Shown piece after piece: positions 29,201 to 40,449 of a stretch of DNA of 64,000 nt. The notes under the pieces were generated by a model. That model was given only the letters and a program-made list of their open reading frames with translations. It ran no database searches and was not told where the DNA came from. The DNA lies in contig JADNRV010000101.1 of assembly GCA_015499995.1 (NCBI GenBank), forward strand, positions 124,001-188,000, read 5' to 3'. Source of the stretch: Flammula alnicola (taxonomy: Eukaryota > Basidiomycota > Agaricomycetes > Agaricales > Strophariaceae). The number at the start of each line of letters is the position of its first letter. The stretch's first letter is position 1. The position numbers were made by a program, and so were the translations under genes.

Positions 29201-30538
29201 ATTGATATGCCATTGATGACGGTGCCGACTGGGAGTGTAATCAATGCTGTCGCGTTTTCGAGCGACGGCTCGCAGATTGTGTCTGGCTCTTCTGACCGGT
29301 CTGTGCGGGTGTGGGATGCGTCGACAGGTGTAGAGGTGAAGGTGCTGAAGGGCCACACCAGTGATGTCAACTCGGTCGCGTTTTCGAGCGACGGCACGCA
29401 GATTGTGTCTGGCTCGCGCGACCAGTCTGTGCGGGTGTGGGATGTATCGACAGGTGCAGAGGTGAAGGTGCTGAATGGCCACACCGGCTGGGTCAGATCG
29501 GTCGCGTTTTCGAGCGACGGCTCGCAGATTGTGTCTGGCTCTTCTGACCAGTCTGTGCGGGTATGGGATGCGTCGACAGGTGCGGAGGTCAAGGTGCTGA
29601 AGGGCCACACTGGCTCGGTCTCCTCGGTCGCGTTTTCGAGCGACGGCACGCAGATTGTGTCTGGCTCGAATGACCAGTCTGTGCGGGTGTGGGATGCGTC
29701 GACAGGTGCGGAGGTGAAGGTGCTGGAGGGCCACACCAGATCGGTCAACTCGGTCGCGTTTTCGAGCGATGGCACGCAGATTGTGTCTGGCTCATATGAC
29801 CAATCTGTGCGGGTGTGGGATGTGTCGACAGGTGCGGAAGTGAAGGTGCTGAACGGCCACACCAGACCGGTCTACTCGGTCGCATTTTCGAGCGACGGCA
29901 CGCAGATTGTGTCTGGCTCTGCTGACCAGTCTGTGCGGGTATGGGATGCCTGGACATGTGCAGAGGTGAAGGTGCTGAACGGCCACACCAGCGACGTCAA
30001 CTCGGTCGCATTTTCGAGCGACGGCATGCAGATTGTGTCTGGCTCGGATGACCAGTCTGTGCGTGTGTGGGATGCGTCGACAGGTGCACAGTTGAAGGTG
30101 CTGAAGGGCCACACCGGCTCGGTCAACTCAGTCGCGTTTTCGAGCGACGGCACGCAGATTGTGTCTGGCTCGGATGACGAGTCTGTGCGGGTGTGGGATG
30201 TGGCAACAGGTACGGAGGTGAAGGTGCTGGAGGGCCACACCAGCTCAGTCAACTCGGCCGCGTTTTTGAGTGACAGCACGCAAATTGTGTCTGGCTTGAA
30301 TGACAACTCTGCGCGCATGTGCACCTTGGTTAACTCTGTTTGGAATCTGGCCGATTCAAATTGGATTATCTCTTCGCTGGGGAAAGACCGCCTTATGTGG
30401 GTACCACCAGCGGCACAAGTGACTGAACTGTCCAATATCCTGGTTATCTCTCGCCATGGTTTTGGCTCTGTTGACTTTCAACAATCCATGATAGGTGTTC
30501 ATTGGGTTGGCTGTTATACACCATTGTTCAACGTGTAA
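26237..30538 (+). CDS. NACHT-WD40 NLR (STAND NTPase), non-self recognition type
   Basis: Eight exons read: 26237-26447, 26503-26526, 26558-26808, 26857-26987, 27044-27182, 27236-27292, 27343-28944, 28997-30538, giving about 1,318 residues in frame. The intron between the second and third exon would be only 31 nt, so that part is uncertain. The intron at 27293 uses a GC donor (AAG|GCAAGT). Domains: basic N terminus (GFLKSIQNVFKRPKS), helical region, NACHT with Walker A GQAGSGKTTIAYTIA and Walker B YLIVIDALDEIKG, winged-helix region, then eight nearly identical WD40 repeats and a degenerate ninth. Such proteins in fungi act as STAND switches in heterokaryon incompatibility and defence. No stop or frameshift is seen in the large exons. 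Confidence 0.85.
29234..30241 (+). repeat. Eight 126-bp WD40 repeat units with very high identity
   Basis: Each unit encodes 42 residues of the pattern xxVxSVAFSSDGxQIVSGSx then DQSVRVWDxSTGAEVKVLxG and HT. Variation is concentrated at a few codons: the two residues before the first Val (SV, SD, GW, GS, RS, RP), the residue after SGS (S, R, N, Y, A, D), WDA/WDV, and VLK/VLN/VLE. A ninth, degenerate unit runs to about 30320. This suggests repeat exchange with selection at the binding face. Confidence 0.92.
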
Positions 30539-31464
30539 TGGATCGGTATTAATTTCCATCATAGAACTTCAGCCAACTTATTAATCATCCCTTTCCCTCA
30601 CATTTTTCTCGTCTTTCTATTTCCTTACCTTCATCTGTAGCAAGCACACGGACTCTGTAGCTACCGGGATCATCTTTCCTTCTGTTTCTATCCTGTCCAT
30701 TCCGACCCACACTTGTTTGATACTTTCCACAAGGCCTTTCTTTCCATCACATAACCAGCGAGTTCTTAGGTATATCTGCTGCTGTTCAATCTAGTACCAC
30801 AGTGAATTCACAAAAATTAACTTCGTCTATCAACTTCCTATCTATATTTATTTGTCACTCCACTACGCAACGACCTTTCCACCTCAGAACATTATGAAAA
30901 TGGCCACCCAGCTTCCTAACCTATCTATAATAGTTTTAACTTTTTCGTTCCTCTATATAGCTTCCTAACTTAATTATCATTCAATTAACTTGAAAGCTGA
31001 TGCGCATGCACCTGGGACAACATGTTCGCCTGGTTCCAATTATTGGAATACTGCGGATGGCCAATGTTGAAACTTTGTTTACTTATGTAAGGGGGGGTGC
31101 TATCTAGGCACACCACTGGTGTCGATGGCGAGCATTCAAAGATCGCAGATTATACATACAAGAAAAAGCCATGGAAAGACAACGTGGGGAGTGGAAGATA
31201 AGGAAAGCAAAGAAGGAAAGCAAGGTCGGCAAGGGAATTTTCCCGGCAGATGCCGGTGATTCAACTTTAGCTGCCGTGATTTGCCGTGTCCCGGCAATCA
31301 GTATCGGACTGCCACTTTCCATCCGTTTTTATTTCCTTCCATCTCCCCACAAACGCCAAAACGCTGTTCGCGCCCTGGCCACGTGAAATGGGTGGTTCGG
31401 TATCCTCTTGGTGCTTGCCTTTCAGTCGAGCTTTGGGGTATACCCGTAGGAAAGAGTTGAGCAG
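30539..31464. other. Intergenic, with duplicated upstream DNA of the WSC family
   Basis: 30539-31100 shows no gene; it is A/T- and pyrimidine-rich. 31125-31330 matches the region upstream of WSC copy 1 (12040-12200). Confidence 0.5.
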
Positions 31465-32580
31465 ATGTCTCCTTTCACGGCCCTCTTTGCGACGCTTGCC
31501 ATTCTTCCCGTACGTCCCTTTCTCTCTACCTCTCTTGACACGTTATATAGGCGTCGGGACGCGTTTCACGGTATTGAACACATACTCATCATCATCTTCG
31601 CATATATAGGCAGTCTTCGCGCTCCCGCCCTCAGCCGTCCAGTTGTCGAGGAGACCAAATGGCACCAATCATAATGATGCCCTCCCTGGATGGACCTTTG
31701 TCAGTTGCTTCTCGTGAGTTATTTTCACTACTCTGTCAACCACGTCCCTCTCTCTCTCCCACCCAACCCAAACTAACCCTCCTTCTCCTCGTACAGCGAC
31801 AACAACCCAGCCTTGCCGAAGCGAACGTCGACAACCCCGCCATGACGCCTGCGCTCTGCACCGCCTTCTGTTCCGGCACATAACAGTCTGCGACTTCAAC
31901 ATCCAAGGCACCGCCACCCAGCTCGCCGACGATGCCTGCAACTTCTCCTGCGGCGGTGACGACACCCTCGCCTGTGGTGGTGCTGGGGCGATCAGCATTT
32001 TCCAGAACTTCAACGAGGGCGTGGGCCCGGTGCCTACGAATAAAGCCCAGGTGGTGGGGACGTGGGTGTTTGATGGGTGCTTTACGTGAGTACTGTCTAG
32101 TCTCGATTGCGTTTTGGCGTTGGTGCACTTCGCCGTGGACCAGACTATGATATTGATTTTGATTTTGATGACGGTGCTGACTCTGGTGCTTTCAACTTTG
32201 ACAGTGACGCTATCGACGGGAATGGCCGTACCTTGCTTGAAAGATTTGATATCCCCGCGGGTGTGACCATCGAGAGCTGCATGGCGCAGTGTGAGGCTTC
32301 TGGGTTTAATATAACTGGATTGGAGTTTGGCCAGGAGTGCTGTCAGTGTTTCTTTCCTCCCTCTTCTCTATTTGTTCCTTTCGTCCCATGACTAACGCTC
32401 CCTCACGAACAGGGTGCGGCTCCTCTTTCCTCGCCGCCAACACGACCGCCCCGCTCACTGACTGTTCGCGCGCATGCGAGTCGGACCATACGGAGCTCTG
32501 CGGTGCAGCGAGCAGACTCTCGGTCTATCTCAACCAGCCGGTGGTTGTTAATCCTCCACAAACGAACTGCCAAAGAGAGA
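31465..32580 (+). pseudogene. WSC copy 3: best-preserved two-WSC-domain protein, with signal peptide
   Basis: Exon 1 (31465-31509) encodes MSPFTALFATLAILP and joins after an intron ending at 31610 to AVFALPPSAVQLSRR, forming a clear secretion signal. WSC domain 1 starts at GWTFVSCFS. Its next exon (31798) is one frame off in NPAMTPALCTAFCSG, and a deletion removes the piece from SGT to VCDFN with its intron. The remainder is good (QLADDACNFSCGGDD, CGGAGAISIFQN; CAG where copies 1, 2 and 4 have TAG). WSC domain 2 (32205-32560) is intact: IDGNGRTLLERFDIPAGVTI, GLEFGQECC, then, after an intron, CGSSFLAANTTAPLTDCS and CGAASRLSVYLNQP. The Thr/Pro stalk is lost. Confidence 0.7.
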
Positions 32581-32739
32581 GACGGCCCCACTCCATTCTT
32601 CACCATCGTATCCCACCAATCATCTTCTCAACCACTCTGAGCCTATCCTCGCTCTCGCTCTTTCTCCTTCCTTTTATTCCCTGCCCGCTGTCTCCGTATC
32701 CCGTCAAGATGGACACATTCTACTCAACCTTCTTTCTTT

Positions 32740-33480
32740 CTTTCCATCATTCTTGGAACTCAATCCGGCACGGCAAATCCACTGTTCGCGCCCTGACCAC
32801 CTCCTCAAAATATGCCGTTGTCTCGCGCTGTGCCGTGTCTGTCATGCATAATGTGCGACGTCCGTGGTGGAGGTTAGGCCGCATTCTCGAACCGAAATCC
32901 CATCCCATCTTACAATTTACTCTTTCGGTCAACGCGCGAATATGTTCATGGGAGGCGCCGTGTCGAACTTGAAATACAAGGCGTGGTTCTTCGGAATCGC
33001 TCTCTGATTCGGCTCTTAGCAAACAAAAACGCAGCGGGACTGGAAGGGTTGGAGGGTATATAAGAGCCTGTGAAGTGGCGCTGTTGCCACCATGCAGTAT
33101 GTTGTGTCGTTCTTCGACTTCCTCCGTCAAGCTGAAGGCCCTTCTCATGAGTGGCTCGATGGAAAGCAATCATCAATGTTGCAACTTTGATGACGTGGAC
33201 TCTGTGTCACTTTATGCTCGTGCGCGGACTTTGCGGCCCCATTCACCTTCGTGGGGTTGAACTTCATGAGTGCTGTATGTTTCTCCTTCTTTCCGCCTCC
33301 CTTCAACCTCTTTTCTCCCATTCTCTTACTGCCTTTTCCCTCTTCCTTCTTCCTAACTAACCATACACCCCGATAGTCTGCGACTTCGATGTCCAGAGCA
33401 CAGCCACGTAGTTTCCGGACGACGCCTACGGGTCGATACCACTCTCACGTGTGACGGCGCTGGGGCAATTGGCGTGTTAC
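32740..33480 (+). pseudogene. WSC copy 4: 5' region and fragment of domain 1
   Basis: 32750-32900 resembles the upstream region of WSC copy 1 (CTGTTCGCGCCCTGACCACC against the text at 12268). 33378-33475 is a degenerate first WSC domain: VCDFDVQSTAT, then a stop (TAG at 33409-33411), then a PDDA-type residue run and GTCTGACG-like remains. No second domain follows. Confidence 0.5.
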
Positions 33481-34103
33481 GTGACTCGTTTTTCTGGTGG
33501 TCTCCCTATTCCAACAGGATTCGAGTTTCTGCCCTTCTACTTTTTTTGTGTGTTTAGGGTACACTAATAGCGGACGTCCCATTGTACTGCTTGCCAAGTT
33601 CCTCGTAGCGAATTTGATACGCGCAGGCCAAAGTAAAGAGGCACTTCGCGTGTTAACGTCGTCATCTTTGTCGTTGGCCAAAGTGAAAGCTGCCTCGAGG
33701 TTTTAATTCCGTCGTCTAACTGGGCGCTCATCTTTTCCAGATCGCAACATATCAAGCGCGCGATGCCCATCTCGATGAGCGCGATGTTGCGGCGGTCATT
33801 GGGCAGAGTTCTGTCCTCGTAGACTTCCTTGTTAAAAAAGAAGATTTTCTCAAATGCACCGGAAGACTGTCAGAACATACAAGTTACAACTCGAAGTATG
33901 CAGAGTAGACAAATCACATTTCATTCAACCGCGAAGTAGGGAATGGGTAGCAGGCTGTATTTTAGCAGAAACCTCGGAGGGTACTATAATTTCTCTTTTT
34001 CGCGACCATCGACTGGACCAACCAAACAGCCCCCGGTCCGGCATTGTGATCCTGGCACTCTTATTCTGCATACGACTGGCAGGGTCCAGGGGCTTGCCCT
34101 CGG
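33481..34103. other. No supported gene
   Basis: Short open stretches on both strands without domain or intron logic. It may include 3' sequence of gene copy B. Confidence 0.4.
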
Positions 34104-36226
34104 CTACAACACCCAAGTCAGCACCGACTCTCCATAGCAGAGAGAGCTTCGCAACTCACTACGTGGGGTCGAGTCCTCATCCCGAGAGTAAAGAGTCGTC
34201 GCATTGCTACTACCCCGAGACCAGAGAGTCGTTGTAGTGCTATTCCCAGACCAAATACTCGTCGAGCTCAGTGTACTACCACTGTTGGTAGAGTTCGTGT
34301 TCGTTGTATTTTGACTCTGGTCAAACACATTGTAGTTCCCTTGTACAACGTTGAACTCCCCTCCATTGATGAGCATGTTCTGGGACGGTTGGAAGAAAGA
34401 TACAGCTTGCCCAGAACGCGGGCCAGAACCGTTAGATTCCGCAACCTTGCTCTCCTCGGGCACAAACGCATTCGGGTTAAAAGAGGTGCTAGCGGTTGAA
34501 TATTCACCACCAGTCTGTACGGTCGAGGTCAGCTCCACCACTCGGTCTTTGGTATTTGTGGTTGCAAACGCGGTACTGCGGAGAGGGTCTTTCGGTGTCA
34601 AACAAGCAACACCTGTAAAAGATAACGCATGCTAAGCCAAGAAATTGAGGCTTTAAATCTGTAAACGAACGCACCAGCTGCATCACTGACTTCATGTGCC
34701 GTCGTGATACGTGCTAAGATTTCGTCCGAAGCAGGAAGAGAGACATCATCCTAAATAAAAGAGTCTCGGCGTGGAATTCCAATTCTATTCATGGATCAAG
34801 ATCCCCTTACCTGTTTGAGAACCGAAATCCAATCCATGTCACTTGTTATAGCTATCCATACATCCGGTTTCTGTTCCAATGCAAAACGTATGAATGACTT
34901 GGCTATAACGGATTCGACTATGAAAAAGACTGACCGATTGTAACAGGAAATTGTTGATGATTGTCGACGGATGAATGCTCTGCAAGATAATATTCTTAGT
35001 TTTTCCAAAAGACGACGGTCAGTACCAAAGCTGAAGTTCGCACCAGAGCTGAGGTGGTACCAGATATCTGAGCAATGCTTGTATTAGGGGAATTGCTGCG
35101 GGCATTGTATCCGTTGTGGGCTCCGTGAGGCCTAGGAGATGGTCCACTTGGGGCGCTGGCTGAACTGTCCGAAGGCTTAGGGTTACCACGGATAGAATGG
35201 ATGTCTGGTGCGGCGTCGATGTCTGTCCCGGTGCGAATTGCAGACCCCCTAAGTTCAGATTCTAATTTTTCCCAGCCGTCTTTTTGGAGTGTCGCATTTA
35301 GCGTGCGAACAAATAAAGATTGATTTTCGAATGCTTGCAATTCCTGCGCTTCACGCCCCGTCCACAGCGCTGTTATTTCCGGACGACTCGGTCCTGATCT
35401 GGCCGAGTCTGCCATGCCACTATAGTCCCAAGTGTATATCATTCCAACGCTGCTGTCTTTTTTTGGCTTAAACCGCAGAGTCAATGGACGGTTTGTCTCG
35501 TGGGTCGCATTGGCAAATGTGGCCATACCCCAAGCCCGAGAATTGTCGACACCAATGACAAGACGCAAATCGCCATTCTTGACTTGCCGTCCACGGATCC
35601 CAGTGGTATACTTATACCAATTTACTATATTCAGTTCAAGGTATTGCGTGAATCTAGCCGTGTTCGCTAGGTTCACCGTATATGCACCTTCCGGCATCGT
35701 CAGTATAGCACCCTCACGAGCGGACGCTATGAAGGTTATTCCGCTGTTTGCAAGAGTCTTAGGAGGATTGTGAGTGCGATGGATACAGTAGAGAGACGTA
35801 CGCTGGACCGATATCATTGATATCTTTTGTAATCGATTCACTCGATAGATGGGTGTCTTCTCTGAGTTCCTGGAGACCTTGGATGTCGTGCGCAGGGATT
35901 AGTGGAGGATTGAGCGGAGAGAACCCTTCGGGAACACTACCCGCATTAATAGGATCATCTTGGGGGAGGCAAATATTGAATAAAAAGTCGAAGGCTCCAT
36001 CTTCAGTTATGATTCCGACATCACCAATGGCGATACCGCGCCTTCGATACGAGATGTCGAGGAAATTATTTGCCTCCGGTATCCACAAGGGTGAGCCACG
36101 GCCCTTTGCAGATAGGTGTCTGTAGTAGATGTCCGAACTCTTTTGAACTGGGATTCTTATCGGTAAGCCAACACTTGTTTCACCCGGGATCGTTGTCGAT
36201 ATGTCTGAACTTTCTTGAACGAGCAT
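34104..36226 (-). CDS. Copy B of the duplicated agaricomycete protein; body intact, first exon lost
   Basis: Read on the minus strand, five or six exons join in frame. They give IYYRHLSAKGRGSPLWIPE, FDFLFNICLPQDDPI, (intron near 35814-35759) GITFIASAREGAILTMPEG, DLRLVIGVDNSRAWGMATF, WDYSGMADSARSGP, FENQSLFVRTLNATL, then short exons SIHPSTIINNFLLQS and KPDVWIAITSDMDWISVLKQ. The tail is Asn/Ser/Thr-rich and contains NMLINGGEFNVVQGNYN. The stop is at 34104. The counterpart of copy A's first exon is missing; a deletion near GCTCGTG (about 36332) removed it, so the first usable ATG is at 36226 (MLVQESSDIS). Function unknown. The domain order recurs widely in agaricomycetes. Confidence 0.6.
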
Positions 36227-36740
36227 TGTTGCTGTTGTTTGGACGGCTTGGAGAGACCTGCGGAATCCAAGGGCCTGAAAAATTCTTCGTACGCCTCTGA
36301 TGAGAAGCGATTCAGCTCATTGAGGGGCACGAGCGCCTAAGGACCGCCAATGTTGAACCACTATTTTTTCCCGAGTTGGATGAAAAGCTCACCTTGAAGT
36401 GCATCCTCGGGCCAGGTTGAGAGGGGCTCGTACTAGATGCCATTAAAGTACAGAGAGATAGGAAGGAGTTTCAAGGAGATGAAGGTCCTGGAAAAGCGCC
36501 GTTTGGGCGGCAAGGGGACAATGTACATGGCTGTGCGTGCATGACCATTCCGCATGCCACGCATATTACATGATGATGCACATTCCATGGACGCCCATTC
36601 AATTCTACAATTATACTTAGGTACATAGTTATATTCCTGTACAGGATACGACACGAATAATGGTACGCCATCAAAACTTGGAGAGGTCAGAAGCGCAAGA
36701 GCGAGGAACATATTAACTCTCCCTCCATACAACCCTCTCC
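36227..36740. repeat. Upstream part of segmental duplication (copy B side)
   Basis: Matches 9690-10165 near copy A, including AAAAGCGCCGTTTGGGCGGC and TTATACTTAGGTACATAG. About 230-270 bp present in copy A, with its first exon, are absent here. A possible alternative start (MASSTSPSQPGPRMHFK, at about 36441) does not join in frame. Confidence 0.7.
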
Positions 36741-37623
36741 ATAAACTCGACTCGAGATCTCTATACTCGTACAGACTACTGGTATGTTTGTATCTTATGT
36801 TGTGTTTATTTTATTTCAATCAAACGTTCCTTGAGAAATTCAAATAGGTTCATTTTGAAGGGTGGGGATCATGAACTGCAAGTCGATGGAAGCAGACCTA
36901 TCCTGGATTGATATCGCAAAACAACGAGAGGAAAGTTTGGATTGGGCGTTGCTTGAACTTGCCACAGGATCTCAGATGAGGAGCACAGGAGATATTCGGG
37001 GGGGGCCGCTTTCGTATGCTCTCCTCACCTTGCATGAGCGGTCGGTGTAGTTCATCCTGTGATCTGGTATGGCATTGGCCGCTTCCATTAGCAGTCAATC
37101 CCACCGGAAGGGTCCTGCCTGGGGTATGGATCGACTTTGGATGAAAGGAAGACGAAGATCGGTAACAGAGTTGTGAGTCGCCGTCGACTATGCATGTCTG
37201 GCCGACAGATTACAGCGAGAAGATATCAACGGAATGTATATGGGTTGAGCTCACAAAGAAAAGACGACACTCGGTAAATTGATTCGTCCAAATTCATGGT
37301 TTGAAGCTCCGTCCACTTGCCGTCCAGCTTCCAGGACAAGATAAGGCCACAAAGCACACGCGCGTCCGCAGAACCTGCAGGATTGGTTCATCGTCATTGA
37401 TGCCGACATCAGGAAGATAGAGTACTTGGCATGGGTATTAAAATTCTTTCACGGAAACCTTCGAGAAGAGAAGAGAATGAATGGTTAGAGAAGAAGTTGC
37501 CTATTAATATTGAATATCCAGCCCGGGCATCCTGAAAGTTGTACGAAAATGGGGTGCGATTCTTATTATGAAAAAAAAACAGAGCTGGATGACAACACAT
37601 TCAATGCGATAATAACATGCATA
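36741..37623. other. No supported gene; WSC 3' fragment at its left end
   Basis: 36755-36825 resembles the WSC copy 1 downstream flank (14030-14090). A 62-codon frame at 36862-37050 has no recognisable content. The rest shows nothing that I can support. Confidence 0.4.
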
Positions 37624-38196
37624 CTAGCTATCCACAGCATAGACCTTGATAATATCGCTCGTCTTGAGTCCCATCAAATCTGCCACGATCTTCTTTTGCT
37701 CATCGGTAGCGGTTTGAGTGGGGAGTCCGAGAATGACAACTGGGAATACTGGACGATCTGGAGAATTCGCGGTCTCCACCGGGGTGCCCTGGAAAGGATA
37801 TAGTAGCGAAAGATAAGAAGTCTGGGGAACAAAGGATCATGTACTCGAAGTGCCGAATTCAAACTTACCATTGACCGATCGACGATGAGCCCATTTGTGC
37901 GATCGAAGAGTTCGTTGAACACTTTCTCGCTAAATGTTGGGCTGAAAGGTTTCTTTCCCTGGAGTATAGGAAGTGGCTCGCCGATTTCAGTGAGGACATG
38001 GAAGAAATGTTGCCAGTTTTCACCGCCTGGCAATGCCTCGTAAGGCTGGACTGGCCAGTGCGATGCAGGGGGGTAGACTAAGTAATGAAGGGAGAGCCAG
38101 TCAGCGTTGAATAAGTAGGAAAGGGATATAACAGCGAATGGTGATACCATCTTGTGGGCAACCCCAGCCAGGATATTGTTGTTTAGCGAGAGACAT
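37624..38196 (-). CDS. Small conserved-looking protein of 140 residues, unknown
   Basis: Three exons with clean splice sites: 38196-38148, 38077-37869, 37788-37624 (141 codons with stop). The product starts MSLAKQQYPGWGCPQD, continues YPPASHWPVQPYEALPGGEN, has FSPTFSEKVFNELFDRTNG, then PVFPVVILGLPTQTATDEQK, and ends SDIIKVYAVDS. It is soluble, with no signal peptide or membrane segment and several Pro/Trp. It is divergent from the phosphotransferase gene, with 397 bp between the two starts that could serve both. I do not recognise a family. Confidence 0.65.
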
Positions 38197-38593
38197 CTCA
38201 GGAACAGAATGAGCTCGAGACGACTGAGGATGTGACTTGGATCGCGAGACGCGACGCGAAGGCGTGTGAATATAGAAACTTAAAGTCACGTGGGCACGAT
38301 AATCTCAGGCACCAATCGGAATATTTTCTGGAAGAACGTTCGTCCAGTTTCTCTCTCCCGTCCATCGTCGACGTGGCCGCTCTCTCCTCCAACAATCTTA
38401 TCGTACGCTTTCCCTGGTGACGTTGGGAAGGTTGGAGTATAGACAGGCTGTTAGAAACAAAGAGTTCAATACGTGAGGGTTTGGTTCTCCTTATCTATGG
38501 CGTCGGACAACTGATTTTTTGGCTGTTTAGGACAGGAATAGAAGCCAGTGAACCCATTCCTAGACACGAAACACGAGACATTCAGTAATTACC

Positions 38594-40449
38594 ATGGGCT
38601 ATATCCCGCAACACTCCCTGGAGAACCTCAAAAAGTACTCATATAAAGGCGTCGACAAGTATGTATATGAACGATGTGGGCCGTCTACCGTTGGGATGGG
38701 GCGAAAGGGTTATGTCTGGTGGCTCATGGCTCGTCTTTAACCCCGTTTAGATCATTGCTGTCGCGCTATGTGCTGAATCCGTTCTGGACGTGGTTCGTCA
38801 CTCTGTGGCCGCTATCTGTTGCGCCTAATACGGTGCGTTTGTTCATGGGATAACAGTTCAACCAGACTCTCACAGAACCTATCTATCCATTTAGATCACC
38901 CTCACGGGTCTATGCATTGTATTTGTCAACTTTTTCACGCTGCTTTATTACGATCCTATGTATCTTACCGAGAGTAATGGCGCGGAGGGACCTCCACATT
39001 GGGTTTATTATACGTATGGTGTCATCTTGTCTTTTTAATATCATTTCTCATATGATTTTTTTCAACTTCTAGATGGGCGATAGGGCTGTTCGCGTACCAG
39101 AGCTTGGACGCCATCGACGGGTACGCTTTCCTGCTGATTTCATGCAAGTTCTCGTTATGGATTCCTATCGTCTCCTTGAAGGAAGCAGGCCAGGAGGACT
39201 GGCATGGCAGGGCCACTTGGAGAGATGTTTGACCATGGTGCGTCGTTTCTCTTCTCCCTTTCTTTCGTTCGCCTCATACATATCGTATTTAGGATGTGAT
39301 GCACTCAACACCACAGTGAGCAACCCTTCTATCTTCGCTCGATGCTCCAGGGCATCAACTCACCTTTGGGTCATCGTCATAGCTTGAGGTTGTCCTCGCC
39401 TCGCGCGCTCTTGGGCTCGGACGCTCCTGGTGGACTGTCGCCTCGCAAATAGCCACACTAGCCAATTTTTACCTGACAACTTGGGAGGAATATCACACTG
39501 GTTCGTTTCGTCGTAGAGTTCACAGCTATACGATAAGCTTATCGGATGTCTTACCTTGCAGGCCAGCTATTCCTTGGCCACTTTTCTGGCCCCGTCGAGG
39601 GAATTCTAATGATCGTGGCAATTTTCGCCATCAGTGGATTCTATGGTGCGTATTGACTGTTCCATTAAACTTGCTGCGACACCTACTGACGCTGGACCTA
39701 ATAGGACCCCAGTTCTGGAACCAAGGCATCTGGTCATTCACCCACCTAGAACATCTCCCACTGATCAGCAAAATCCCTAATTTGCCTCTCAACGAGTCAT
39801 TCATGGTGTTTGGCGCCTTTGGGTTGGGCTTCAACATCATCTACAGCTACATGAACGTACGAAAGGCGACGCGGGCGCAGAATGTCAGCACCATCCGCCC
39901 GCTGCTCCTGCTCCTGCCCTTCCTTGTCTCCGCACTCCTCCAAGTCGCCTGGCTCTCGCACCCCCAGTATAATAACTCGTACATCATTGGCTCGGCCGCG
40001 TTCGTGCCGTTCCTTTGTGCGTGGGGGCTCCAGTTCGCGCATATGGTGGGACGTATGATTTTGGCCCATGTTACGAAGGGCAAGTTCCCAATGTGGGACT
40101 GGGTATGGGTTTGGAGTGTCGCAGGTGCTCTGGATGCCAACCTGCCCGTGTTTGGCATGTGAGTCGGCCTTCGTTTCCTCTCTCTCACTGTCGTTTGGCA
40201 GGCCATGTTTTTTGATAGATTCTGACCCGTTCTTATCGCGACAGTGCACCGATTATCCAAAACTCTTCCAGAAATTCGACAATCTTCGTGTGGGTAACCG
40301 TCGTTGTGTCGTTCTTTGCCTATGCGCGCTTCGTCACGCTGGTGATTAACGATATCACGGACTACCTGGGAATTGCCTGCTTTACAGTTAGGAAGAAGGA
40401 TGAGCAAGGCCACTGGCAGGACGTTACCCCACATACGAAGAAGTCATGA
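38594..40449 (+). CDS. CDP-alcohol phosphatidyltransferase (choline/ethanolamine phosphotransferase)
   Basis: About 420 residues in ten or so exons from ATG at 38594 to TGA at 40447. The catalytic signature DG(x2)AR(x8)G(x3)D(x3)D is visible across three exons: DAIDG | KQARRTGMAGPLGEMFDHG | CDALN. The N terminus starts MGYIPQHSLENLKKYSYKG. Multiple membrane segments follow (for example ITLTGLCIVFVNFFTLLYY, LLLLLPFLVSALLQVAWL and FVWVTVVVSFFAYARFVTLV). It would make phosphatidylcholine or phosphatidylethanolamine from CDP-choline or CDP-ethanolamine and diacylglycerol in the ER/Golgi (Kennedy pathway). Yeast CPT1 and EPT1 are the relevant relatives; which substrate is preferred cannot be told. 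It looks intact. Confidence 0.9.

Noticed and set aside
29234..30241. CRISPR-like regular repeat spacing
   Set aside because: The units are contiguous 126-bp coding repeats with no spacers, in a fungal gene.
29185..30435. Antisense frames of 187-306 codons over the WD40 array
   Set aside because: The 126-bp repeats open several frames at once. Only the plus-strand frame shows the WD40 pattern.
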